64,000 nt of DNA, taken from positions 278,501-342,500 of the forward strand of contig JACEVL010000155.1 of the NCBI GenBank assembly GCA_020284085.1, in the 5' to 3' direction. The stretch comes from Aporrectodea caliginosa. Taxonomy: Eukaryota; Annelida; Clitellata; Crassiclitellata; Lumbricidae. This document shows, in pieces, positions 35,301 to 44,509 of this stretch. A program made the position numbers and the translations under genes. The stretch's first letter is position 1. Each line of letters begins with the position of its first letter. The notes beneath the pieces were generated by a model, which worked only from the letters and a program-made list of their open reading frames with translations, ran no database searches and was not told the DNA's origin.

Positions 35301-37873
35301 TAAATGTCTGTACGTGCATTCATGTACATGGGTACCCCACCTATAAATAAATGGTACATAATTATATGTTTATCAACACAGGAGGATCGCAGGGAGTGGA
35401 TGAAGGAGCTGAAGTTGGTGGCTTTAAGCTCTGATGCCTTTTTCCCATTCAGGGATAATGTGGACCATGCACATCAGGTAACATTCTACCTATAATGTGT
35501 TGGTACTTATATATATATAACTTTGGGCATTTGATGAGGAAACAGGGAAACTGCCTGGAAAAGGAGATCATACAGGGAACTGTACCAGGAGCAAGGACGC
35601 GGGGAAGACCGAGAATGGGATGGCTTAACAACATCAGCACGTGGATGAATATGCCTTTTCATCGATTGTTGACAGAGACGGAAGATAGAAAAAGGTGGAG
35701 AAGACTTGTCCATGGAGCGACCAACCCTTGGATCGAGCATGGTTGAAGACAAGACAAGACTTATATATAATGTATGGTTTAACCCCTTCAGTGCCTTACA
35801 TGACGTCTTAAGACGTCATGCTGACTAGGTGCTCACTGTGCCTTGTAAGACGTCTTTAGACGTCAATTTTATGTTGACTGCATTGAAAGCGTGGCACTGC
35901 GGGTATAGTACTGAAGTCGTGTGGATGGCACTGCAGGAACACATGTGATGCCTGTAGGCTACTTTGGGCTACAAAATTTTTTTTTCCCGCGGTATTTTCG
36001 GCCTGGCTGTGCTGTGTAGGGATGACGTTGGGTTTTTCCAGTGAGTTGATAATTATTGTTATTGTTAGGTTTTTATGTAAATGTTCGACGTAAGAACATT
36101 CGAACCATGGATAAGCCGGACTGTATACTGGACTATAATCGTAATATGGGCGGAGTAGACAAGTCGGATCAGCTATTGGAGCCGTACGATGCTACCAGGA
36201 AGACAATGGTCTGGTATAAAAAGCTGGGAATTCATTTGTTACAGCTTGCCATGCTAAATGCCCACATTCTGTACAAGAAATCACACCCCCAACCGAAGTT
36301 GTCATACTTGGAGTTTACTAACGAAGTCATACAACAGCTTCTTCAAAGAGACGCTCATGATGATCCGTCTTCGTCGGAATTTATGCCGTGTGAAAATGTG
36401 TTGCGCTTCACAGAACGTCACTTTCCCACTAAAATTCCCCTTGTTGGTCAACAGACAAAAGCAATGAAACGCTGTAAGGTCTGCTACAAGAAAAGTAAGA
36501 TTCGTCGTGAGAGTCGTTACACATGCACCAAGTGTCCATCGAAGCCGGGACTATGTGTTGACAATTGCTTTGAACTATACCATTCGAAACACAAGTTTTG
36601 GAAGTAAACAGTATTCTACATCCATAGAATGCAGAATGTAAATATGTTATTAGTGTTGTGCACAAGAAATATTAACATTGTGAAGACTGGAAGTTACAAT
36701 ATATAGACATTCTATCACGCTAATAATACGCTTCCATGCCTGGCACAGGGGGTACCGGAAACCGCAAAAATACCTGGCAGCGAAAGGGTTAACTTATAGT
36801 ACATGTATGCATGTAACTTTGAGAGTTTCTTTGAATTGACATGGCAGCACAGACAACATTTTGGTAAATTGCTGTTAGCAAATGTTTGGGTAAACCTATA
36901 TTTTGTAATGTGTATGATTGGGTAAGGGAAAAAAATTGTTAGCATTACTATGTTGCTTGAGCAGAGAAAAGAGGCCACATGCAAATTTAATAGGCTGCGA
37001 CCAATGAGATATATTATGACGTATCTTCCCTTAACACAGCCTCGAAGTCACAATCATAGATATAATAACACCTTACCGAGAGTTCGGCAGTTAATGGAAA
37101 TTGAAGTGACGCGTTTTGATTGGTTGAAATTCGTGGACGCAGTCAAGCTTAAGCGAGGCTGTTTAATTTCTTTTCGAAGCTTACGCCTTGTTAAAAGTAC
37201 AACAGACACAAAATAACAACTTATCGATAAAATAATATTCCAGCGGCCTTGTTTTCGGGCTTTAATAAATCGCTACATCCACACGCTACACAATTTAACT
37301 TCGATCGTTTCACAATTTTGAGCGGCCTAAGGGTCAAGGTTGTTTTGAATCGGCGGCCTCAAACATAGATAGCAGATCCTCTCTCTCTAGTGATATATTT
37401 ATATATTATACATCACTATGGCTGAGACCAACTAGTCAGACTAAAAATATAAGACCGTTTTGTCATTTATGTAAATCGCCAATTTTTGTGAAGTTGTATA
37501 TAAAATTTGAATTCATTGTCTTAAAAGCAGAATTTGGCCGTAACATATTGTGTGTATGAATACATTTTGTAGTAAAATGAGCCTTAGGTGCATATGAATG
37601 CAAACCAAATTCATACTCTTGATCAAGATGACATTTTCCAGCTATGTAGATTATTGTAGACAAATGGACCAGTTGAGTGTCGTGTATACCTTTAATAAGC
37701 AGGATATTGTTTGTTGGATTATACCCAAATGTCCTGTTTGCTACTTTTTGCAGATTGGAGTTGAATACATAGTGGCGCCATCTGGCTCAAACAATGATCA
37801 GGTGGTCATTGATGCTTGTGATGAACATGGAATCATTCTCATTCATAGCAACCTCCGCCTTTTCCATCACTAG
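23369..37873 (+). CDS. ATIC: Bifunctional purine biosynthesis protein ATIC (AICAR transformylase / IMP cyclohydrolase), exon 1 not found
   Basis: Cytosolic enzyme of the last two steps of de novo purine synthesis: AICAR plus 10-formyl-THF to FAICAR, then IMP. Seventeen exons with GT/AG borders read through: 23369-23495, 26559-26635, 27063-27129, 27886-27974, 28422-28500, 28845-28917, 29125-29281, 29701-29934, 30263-30348, 31178-31267, 31920-32048, 32404-32496, 33496-33569, 34183-34291, 34688-34747, 35382-35477, 37754-37873. They give 585 residues; about seven more from the missing first exon would equal the usual ~592. The IMP cyclohydrolase part starts [12 protein letters not shown]. The transformylase part includes the catalytic Lys-His in [10 protein letters not shown] (exon at 29701), and later [20 protein letters not shown] and [13 protein letters not shown]. 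The end, NLRLFHH, is the normal C-terminus. No frame breaks. Introns carry many transposons, so the gene tolerates them. The first visible exon starts in phase 2, so exon 1 must end in one base of a codon (probably Ala). Confidence 0.96.
23781..24162. mobile_element. Small hAT-like MITE with CATGGGCGTCCG ends, nested
   Basis: The left end CATGGGCGTCCGCAGG matches the right end with one gap/mismatch (CATGGGCGTCCGAAGG inverted). Flanks GCGAACAC (23773-23780) and GCTAACAC (24163-24170) agree at 7 of 8 bases, as for hAT. Same family as 17911-20380 but only ~382 bp. Confidence 0.8.
24510..25748. mobile_element. MITE-like element with GGGGAGACCGGGGTTGG ends, nested
   Basis: The left end starts GGGGAGACCGGGGTTGGTTG and the right end mirrors it with one change. 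The flanks fit a TA duplication. The subterminal motif GGTTGCAAC/GTTGCAACC occurs many times near both ends (24525-24770 and 25340-25740). No coding sequence. A further repeat fragment lies inside at 25130-25306. Confidence 0.75.
25130..25306 (+). repeat. hAT-derived repeat fragment (CAGGGGTGTCAAACC end)
   Basis: Starts with CAGGGGTGTCAAACC and runs to AAATGGTGCATTTTAAA. A homologous copy in reverse orientation lies at 31613-31778, and both stop at about the same internal point. No matching right end is visible, so both are truncated or the second end has diverged. Confidence 0.65.
26640..27062. other. ATIC intron, nothing recognised
   Basis: AT-rich intron sequence without a recognisable repeat boundary or coding segment. 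Confidence 0.3.
27130..27885. other. ATIC intron, nothing recognised
   Basis: AT-rich intron. I see no repeat boundary, coding segment or structured RNA. Confidence 0.3.
29282..29700. other. ATIC intron, nothing recognised
   Basis: AT-rich intron with no assigned element; likewise the shorter introns at 27975-28421, 28501-28844 and 29935-30262. Confidence 0.3.
30349..31177. other. ATIC intron with a faint LINE-like trace
   Basis: The part at 30590-30830 has the look of a decayed antisense LINE 3' region (Ser/Leu-rich translated blocks on the minus strand), but no conserved motif is clear enough to call it. Confidence 0.25.
31306..31605 (+). repeat. LINE 3' region, unoccupied paralogue of the 8.4 kb insertion site
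   Basis: 31306-31400 matches the LINE tail at 8380-8445 plus the sequence after the DNA transposon at 11912, and so shows the pre-insertion arrangement. 31485-31605 matches the 7020-7200 LINE end and reads [11 protein letters not shown] then stop. It lies in the ATIC intron between exons ending 31267 and starting 31920. Confidence 0.65.
31613..31778 (-). repeat. hAT-derived repeat fragment, antisense copy
   Basis: The reverse complement begins CAGAGGTGTCGACC and continues through GGCGGGCCAGCGGCAATATT to AAATCTTAAATGGTGCATTT. This parallels 25130-25306 throughout. Confidence 0.65.
32049..32403. other. ATIC intron, nothing recognised
   Basis: AT-rich intron; no element boundary seen. Confidence 0.3.
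32497..33495. other. ATIC intron, nothing recognised
   Basis: About 1 kb of AT-rich intron. Short open frames occur but none has coding character, and no terminal repeats were found. Confidence 0.3.
33599..33712 (+). repeat. 29-bp minisatellite, four copies, in ATIC intron
   Basis: TTTTAATGTATTCATAGATT followed by TTTCTCTAC is repeated four times with one or two changes per unit; the last copy is slightly shortened. Confidence 0.9.
33895..34085 (-). repeat. tRNA-derived SINE (GTGGCCGATTGGTTAAAGC head)
   Basis: On the minus strand an A-box-like GTGGCCGATTGGTTAAAGC is followed by a B-box-like CGTTCAAGCCT. The body ends GCACTTCTGAACTTTGGAAG and a TTGTATTGTAT tail. Relatives lie at 47030-47190 (partial) and 51302-51525. 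Confidence 0.75.
34780..35082 (+). repeat. tRNA-derived SINE (second family) with intact head
   Basis: The head has A-box-like TAGTGTATTGGTTTGCG and B-box-like GGGTTCAAATCCC about 40 bases apart, as in tRNA genes. The body contains GTGAGGGAGAGGACTGGCCA and ends GCTAGCTTAAGGGACTG. A headless relative lies at 22908-23128. It sits between ATIC exons ending 34747 and starting 35382. Confidence 0.8.
35517..35758 (+). mobile_element. 5'-truncated non-LTR retrotransposon with TSD
   Basis: The open frame reads [20 protein letters not shown], then [14 protein letters not shown], then [20 protein letters not shown] and stop. This is the well-known C-terminal tail of a LINE endonuclease/reverse transcriptase. 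The 3' end is a short (ACAAG)n run. ACTTATATATA at 35505 is repeated at 35759, giving an ~11-bp target duplication. The frame has no internal stop, so the insertion looks fairly recent. Confidence 0.85.
35783..36788 (+). mobile_element. Internally deleted piggyBac element, TTAA TSD
   Basis: Begins CCCCTTCAGTGCC and ends (inverted) CCCTTTCGCTGCC, with TTAA at 35779-35782 and 36789-36792 as required for piggyBac. The left subterminal part has palindromic TGACGTCTTAAGACGTCA. At ~1.0 kb it contains only the 3' part of the transposase. Confidence 0.9.
36056..36607 (+). pseudogene. piggyBac transposase, C-terminal part
   Basis: This reads [20 protein letters not shown], then [20 protein letters not shown], the conserved region around the last catalytic Asp of PGBD4-type piggyBac transposases (DDE_Tnp_1_7). 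It ends in a cysteine-rich finger: [20 protein letters not shown], then [17 protein letters not shown]. The frame is intact from 36056 to the stop, but the N-terminal and earlier catalytic Asp regions are deleted, so it cannot work alone. Confidence 0.9.
36793..37753. other. Last ATIC intron, right part; nothing recognised
   Basis: No repeat boundary or coding region identified. The short plus frame at 36950-37216 has no recognisable domain. Confidence 0.3.
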
Positions 37874-39120
37874 AAGAGCCTGTTCAAGTCTTGTCGGCAC
37901 GAATATTCGATTAAATGCAATGTAACATTGCTTGTTTATCTGCCGAGAACCTCTCAAATATGATGTTACTCACCAATCTATTATGTGTAGAAATGTGATT
38001 AATGCTTATTCATTGACTGTTTACTTTATCATGTGATGTTTGTAAGCCCTTATGTTAACCGAGTTTTTTATGACTTTCTTAAGCACTAATATTTGGAGCA
38101 CCCTGTTTGAAATGAAGGACAAATCTTGTGCTGCTTTATTTAAAAGAGATCGTCAACTGAAAATGAATCATTATCTAGATCTGTTTTCTTTATAATTAAG
38201 ATCTCATCTGAAATTAAATGCTAACTGTTTATTGTATTGTGTGCCATTTTACCAGTGTTGTATGCTCTTGAGATTAAGTCTTGATCTTGAGACATCTCGA
38301 GATAGATTTTGTTGGTGTCTTAGTCTGGTCTTTTGTCTTGGAAACTTGGTCTTGGTCTCAATGTCATCATATCTATGCTTTTTGCAAACTGTCTTGAAGC
38401 GAGTCATGCTATGTGTTTTTTGAAAAGTGGTATAAGTAAGTATCATGTATACTGTCTCAGTTTTTTTGCGCTGTAACCTTGGCCATCTCTGAAGTGAACT
38501 TGTAAGTCGGAAATGGAATCACACGAAAAGAAAGTTGGTCTCTCTTGTGTCACATGTACAGATCCCCTTCCCCCTCCCCCCACAACATTTGCAGTTCTAC
38601 CCTTATGATATCAGAGCGATTAATCACTGTGAAAGATGCCCAACTCATTGTCTGTGGTTTGTCTATTGTTTATGAAAACTACCCTAACTTGTTTGTGATT
38701 TGTTTATCGAAATTATCCTTGTTATTTCCATTTCATTGTTTATCAAAATATCATTTGAACTGGCATTGTGAAAATTAGTAGTTTGGTGCATTTTATAAAT
38801 TCTTTATAATCGATACAAGTACAAAAATGTAGCATAAAAACTAAATTATTGATGTTTGCATTACAAAATTTGAAATTATGAAAAACTAAAGAAATGCTTG
38901 CTGTTTTGTAATATCAACTTGGAGTAATGATTGGATGTCTTCAAGCTTTTTGTATGTCTTCAAGGTTCTACAAGTGAATGATAGTGCAAGTTTCTGTTCT
39001 TGATTTATATAACATTTGTAGATTTTTTTACTTGTTCAAGATTATTTAAGTTGCAACCATGACAAATTTCTTTAGTTACAATCTATTACAATAAAGTAAC
39101 TTGCAGTAACGTCTTGTTTT
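37874..39120 (+). other. ATIC 3' UTR region with candidate poly(A) signal
   Basis: AT-rich sequence follows the stop codon. An AATAAA lies at 39090-39095, a plausible polyadenylation signal giving a ~1.2-kb UTR. Part of 38240-38400 is rich in CTTGGTCTTGG-like repeats and may be an old MITE. Confidence 0.4.
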
Positions 39121-39424
39121 GAACATGATTTCATCTGCAAGATGGTGCCTGCAGAATGTGCAAACAAGGATAGCTGTACATGCTGGCTGCAGTTGTCTGA
39201 TAAGCAAGTAAGTAATTAATTGGTAACTGAGGAACACAAGAGTTGTTTCACAATTGCTTTTATTAAAACAGTAATCATGTATATATATATAAATTATATT
39301 GACTGTCTGTAATACATATAGGAAAGTGTAAAGAAGACCAAAATTTTAGCCATGGTAGACTTGATAAGCATCATCCCTGTAGATGACGATATGTGTGAGG
39401 ATTGTTCACAAAATGTAATGAAGT

Positions 39425-39494
39425 TTAACCCTTTAATGATGAGCATGTGCTAAAATGCATGGGCGACCAAAGCAGCTCGATGTTAAAGGGTTAA
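39425..39494. mobile_element. 70-bp TTAA-ended palindromic micro-repeat, copy 1
   Basis: Arms TTAACCCTTTAA are perfect at both ends, followed by a partly paired GATGAGC/ATCGAGC. The centre has TGCTAAAATGCATGGGCGAC. Its TTAA borders are suggestive of piggyBac mobilisation. Confidence 0.7.
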
Positions 39495-40012
39495 AAAAAG
39501 CAAACTTGGAATCTCATATGCGAATACAAGTTTATGGTTTAACCTTTAGTCCATAAGCCTAAATCTTGGACCTTGTCTTCTCCGTCTTTGTCGCCGATTG
39601 TCGGTACCCCACTTTCTTCATCTCGATTATTTATGTAACTCTTAATAATAACAAGAGTTGGTGAGCTCAAGCACTGTTTTAAGTCCAATGGAGTTGGAAG
39701 TTAGAAAATGGCTGCTATGTCGAAATCTTCTGTTGTGATTAAATATGTAGAAAGTGTTACTGCTTTCGTTATGTGCTTGTTCATTCATAAGTCTAAGATA
39801 ACTTAAAGGATGTGCTGATGCACTGAATATCTGAAACTACCTGTTTACCTGGGTATTTCTTAAACATCATTGCCCTTAATCAACTTCAAATCAAGGTGTT
39901 TTGAAAACTGCTCTATCAGTTTTGAATCAAAGGCCCAAGGAGAAATTTCAGCAGAAGCAGAGTTGGCGAACTAGTAGCATGGGTCAAATAGTTGTATTGT
40001 GTTCCTTTTACA

Positions 40013-40083
40013 GGAACACTTAACGACAAGAGTGTACTAAAAGTGACTGGGAGACCAATGGAGCTCGTCATAAAAGTGTTGAA
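40013..40083. mobile_element. TTAA-type palindromic micro-repeat, copy 2
   Basis: Arms of AACACTT type surround GTACTAAAAGTGACTGGGAG then ACCAATGGAGCTCGTCAT. The centre matches copies 3 and 4 closely; the outer TTAA is lost. Confidence 0.6.
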
Positions 40084-40239
40084 GAGTTTGTAACCCTACA
40101 GGACTACAGTGATTATGGCAGTTAATTATTGGATGACCAAACTGACCTCAACAAACATGGCAGAAATGGTTTGTTCCACATGCCTCTAAAATTGGTCGTA
40201 TGGGCTATGCATTAAATATTCACTACTGTATAGAGTATG

Positions 40240-40480
40240 GAACTGAGAATTTGTGGATTTCAGGGGAAGATCGTTCTAGAGTGGAGGTGTAGTTTGGGAT
40301 GTGCTAATGGGTCAGTGGGAGAACTGGAGCAAGTAGTGATTGGGGATGGTAGAGTGAGATTGATGATAAGGTAGAGTCCTGTGACTCCGTGGTTAAGAGT
40401 TCATGAAGGTACTTGGGCTGGGAATATTGTAGGGAGTTGTAGGTTAGTGATAGAACTGTGATGTGGATGTGCTCAAGGTT
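40240..40480 (-). repeat. CR1/L2-like LINE remnant (minus strand)
   Basis: The minus strand reads approximately LTYNSLQYSQPKYLHELL, matching the LxYxSLxxxxPxYLxxLL block of CR1/L2-like ORF2 C-termini. Frame decay is heavy. Confidence 0.45.
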
Positions 40481-40484
40481 TGCA

Positions 40485-42110
40485 ATTTAAAAAGACCCAG
40501 TCAGAGCACTAAGCTGAAAGTATTTGCATAGCTCAACAACAAATTTAACATTTACCATGAATCTAACTAACAAAAGATTATAATGTTTCATAAGTAATTT
40601 AAAACTACAGATTTTGACATAGGCCTGTAATTACACATTGTTATTTGGTCAATGACCCACTAATTTCTGAGTTTATTCATTCATTGAGACCCACCACCAC
40701 CACCACCACCAAGCAAAACTTGTCAATTATGTAACAATTAATAAAGGGCTAAAGGCAAGTGCCAAAGTAGCAAATTAATTTTTACCACTTATGATAATTT
40801 TCCTATAGAGATGGAATATTGCAAATGATGTTATACTTGCAATCATTTATTTAGAATTTTTCTTTATCCATTCATGTACAATACTTTCTCTGATGTTATT
40901 GTGGGAGTAGAAGTCCTTGAAATTCTGGCACAAGTGAGAATTTGATTTGCCTTTTTCTATGAATTTGGCTTGTATGCAAGTGGTCAACACTGAAGGCTGG
41001 AGTCTGTGGAATGCAGACCATCGGTTGTTTTGGGTCATGAGCCTCCTGTGTTGGTGTGGTCACTGACTGGTATTCACGTCGTTGAAGGCATTCACTGACT
41101 TAGGCAGCCTGGGCCCTGAGAGCATGTCTGTCCTACACAATGGCGTGGTATTACAATGTCATGACTTGTCTGGCTATTTTAAGATCAGCAATGGATCTAT
41201 ATATCTTGAGGCTTTGTACTCTCTCTATTATCTGCTGTTGCCAGTGATGACAAAAGACTCCCTGCTGGCATTTGCAATGCCCCATAAAAACTTCTGATAT
41301 GTGGTAGGGTCAGTGTGCTTAGTAGTTAATTTATTTAAGTGTCGACTGTATTGAAACAGTCATATTGCCTTACGACATGCATAATATGTCATCAACTCGT
41401 GCATTCGATGATTCTATTGCCTGAAACATTGCATCTCGACAATTAACATTGCATAATAGGCCTATCTCATCACAATGCATAACAAGCTTCAGCTGAGGAT
41501 TGTAAATGACAATGCTGTATCAGCTTAAACTGAATTTGAATTAGGACAGCTGTTTAGGCTAATTTGTTAACATCAAAGTCACCTTCAAATCAAGACAATT
41601 TTGCAACAATCAAATACACAGAAGTTGATACAGAGGTCGATAGGTACAAAACGCTTGAAAAAGCCCACAAAGGGCTGAGTTAGCCTGTTACCTATTATAT
41701 ATAAAGGTAATGTGTGGTCACTATGTAAGTTAATTAGTTGTTTACATAACAGAATTATGTAAATTATTATTATTATTATGAACATTTGTACTGCCTGCAG
41801 TCTGAAACGCAGCTACTGATTATAATATAGTAAGTTACCTAGATGTTTCAAAGCAAGTGAGAAATTGTGAGTTATAAGGTGTTTCTTTGAGTAAGGAAAA
41901 GAGCTCAAGCTTTAAAAGTTGCTATTCGTTTTTTCATTTCTTGAGGACAGTGGCTTGGAATGCATGAGAGCACATGACAGTTTGTGGCTCAACCAATAAA
42001 CGTGACTGTGGAGAGAGACATAAAGAGAAAGTATCGTAGTGGGTGGAGTTATCCCGACTATGGTGTGGACATGTCTTTGGTCGAAGCAGACCCGATGTGA
42101 TGTGTAGCCC
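40485..42110. other. Intergenic stretch with (CAC)n
   Basis: No gene recognised. A short (CCA)n run occurs at 40691-40711. The rest is AT-rich without clear repeat ends. Confidence 0.35.
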
Positions 42111-42589
42111 TAATATCTTATCTAATCTAATCTCTTAATTTCACCTCTCCTCCGCTTGCACTCTCCTCTTCTGCTTTCCACTCACGACTGAAAACCGAAC
42201 TCTTCAATATATCTTATCCCGATTCTACTCCTGTGCCACCACACAACCACCATTATCACCAATTCCCACCATAGCACAATGCTGTCTCCTCGGCTTGACC
42301 TCCCGGATTTTGACCTAGCATCGGAATAAATGGAGCGGCTACCTGGCTATTGCAGACTTGATTTAATGTAGCGCCAGTGAATAAGCCGGTCTCCCTGACG
42401 TGGCTTTTGTGGGTGTTGAGAAATTTTAGAAGATTTACATAACATTACACTACATAATGACTTCTATTGCACCATTATCATAATGCTAAAGACACCAGTC
42501 GGTCGTTTTGAGCAAAATAGCAATCTAAAGTCATAATCCATTGGAGAAAATGGATTGAAATCTGATCCAACAGAGAGAGCAGAAGCAGG

Positions 42590-43060
42590 TTACAGTGGGT
42601 ATACAAGTTGCAATTGATGAGTTTTAAGTTTAGACCTGAATGACATCAAAGCATTGACAGAATGAAGAATTGGGTAGGGAATGGCAAAGCTTTGGGCCAG
42701 TGACTGAGTAGCCTGTTTGGGTGTGGGTCACATCAAGGGTCACAGCATCTACTGGTCGCACAAACATCCATTTGTACGAGTAGTGAGCATGCAACAGAGT
42801 TAGGCTGGCTGGTTAAAATACAGTACTTTGTGAACTGTTAGACAGATTTTAAAAAGGATTCTTTGTCAATGGACAGCCTCTGCAGTGAATGCAATGCGGT
42901 CATAATATGCTAAGATTTAGCCTAGCAGTCTTTGTTATGCAAATTTCCCTTAGTGATAACAATGAGAGGTGAGTTACAGTAGTCAAGTCAGCTGCGTTAG
43001 CTAGTTGGATTGACAACTGAAGCAATAGAGATCAGATTCTATAAATAGTCCGTATGTGAA
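42590..43060 (-). repeat. CR1/L2-like LINE remnant (minus strand)
   Basis: The minus strand gives LDYCNS near 42980, then ALHSLQRLSI, and further on RSKLKTHQ near 42620. These are the ordered blocks LDYCNSLL, L-LQRLPI and FK-LKTHLF of CR1/L2-type ORF2. Many stops intervene. Confidence 0.6.
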
Positions 43061-43193
43061 ATTAATCTGATCTACATGATGCCCAACTATGGACACAAAA
43101 TGACATGATGAATTCAAACACCACAACCGCAATAAAGCATGTACTTACTTACTTAGCTTTAGCTGTCCGTTTGACCAGTATTGTGACGTTTGT

Positions 43194-43253
43194 GGTTTCA
43201 CAACTGATGACGTCATCATAGTTGGTTTCACGACTAATGACGTCACCATAATT
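43194..43253 (+). repeat. 30-bp tandem pair, each with a CRE-like palindrome
   Basis: GGTTTCACAACTGATGACGT then CATCATAGTT is followed directly by a close copy. Each unit holds ATGACGTCA (ATF/CREB consensus TGACGTCA). It may be regulatory or just repeat-derived. Confidence 0.7.
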
Positions 43254-43697
43254 ATGCAGGCTGAAATGAACTAATAATTGCTGCTTATAAAAGTTACCAA
43301 GTTACTGCATTTACGATTCATCTGCTGAGAATTTTCAATGGCTAATCTGGTAAAATTAAATGTCATTAATACAATTTCACTACATAATATGTCACAAATG
43401 CGCGAACCTTTTTGTTGTTGACGAGGTTTGGTTGCGACTATTGATTGATTCCAGCTCAAAGTAGGTCTACGTACGTACGTGCTTATTTATGTCACTCTCT
43501 GCTTGCACATACACCCCTTGGTTAGATGAAGAAAACCTGGAATTTTCTACTTTCTCATCTCACCTACCTCTTGGCACCTACGAAGAATCTAGACTGGTCA
43601 TATGGATTAACTTCATGTCTCCGAAAATTTGTTTTCTGCTGATTCACTGAACACACACTTCTGCTTCTGAAACTGTTTACAATAGGCACTATTATTG

Positions 43698-43785
43698 TAC
43701 TAGATGTTTGCCTGTCCTAATACGGTTAAAAACAATTTGAAAATGTCAAGAGAGGCGTCTTCACGTGATATAATTGACTGTCTTC
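43698..43785 (+). repeat. Dispersed repeat, copy matching the window end
   Basis: CTAGATGTTTGCCTGTCCTA, then ACGGTTAAAAACAATTTGAA and GCGTCTTC match 63846-63923 with about 85% identity. The nature of the repeat is unknown. Confidence 0.65.
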
Positions 43786-43850
43786 CTCCCTCCCTCCTCC
43801 GTACTTCCCTGCCGTTCGTACCTCCTTCTCTCCCTTCTACGTCCGTCCGT

Positions 43851-43880
43851 CCATGGCCCTCAATATCCAGAGGGCCATGG
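43851..43880. repeat. 11-bp perfect inverted repeat with 8-nt loop
   Basis: CCATGGCCCTC pairs with GAGGGCCATGG around AATATCCA, in a C/T-rich stretch. It could form a hairpin but has no terminator-like or miRNA-like context. Confidence 0.85.
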
Positions 43881-44424
43881 TCCGTCCCTCCCGTACGCCC
43901 CTCGAGCAGTGTTTAATCTACTCCCCTTGCTGTCGGGGGGTTCATATTTGAAAAGTTCACGACCGGGGGGGGGGGTAGTAAACAATTTCCCCTCCTCAAT
44001 CCACTCTGACCACGGGGGGATTATACCTAAATTTCACACTTTCTGTACAAAATAAACATCTCTTTCATTTTTCTGGGGAAACTCGATCCTGGGGAACTTC
44101 CCCCCCCCCCAAGAGACGTCTAGATTCAATAGCCTACTGCCCGTCGAGGCGATCGTGTGTGGCTGGTCCGTCCCTTGCCCTCCCCTCATCCCCTCATAGA
44201 AATGTAGAAGGACCCACATGTCGTGTTGTGCATGATCTCGCGTTGCTATGACACCGTTTGAAATTGTTTATTGCGATGACGTGGAATGACGTAAGCCTCT
44301 GTCTATGATGGCGAAAACAGATTAACAGGAAAAACAGCGTAATACGGTGCATAACACGACGCATACACAGAAATTTCTGTTCTATTATAAAATTGTTATT
44401 AATTCCTGACATTTAAAACAGATG

Positions 44425-44505
44425 GAATTCTACTTTTTAATCGTAATCTCGAGATTTCTACAGCGCTCAAAAAGCGCAGTTTATTCACAGGCGCTTAGTC
44501 AAAAC
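44425..44505 (+). repeat. Copy of the CREBZF-upstream repeat
   Basis: GTAATCTCGAGATTTCTACA, then GCGCTCAAAAAGCGCAGT and TTATTCACAG correspond to 17325-17390 with a few changes and a short deletion. Confidence 0.6.
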
Positions 44506-44509
44506 AAAA

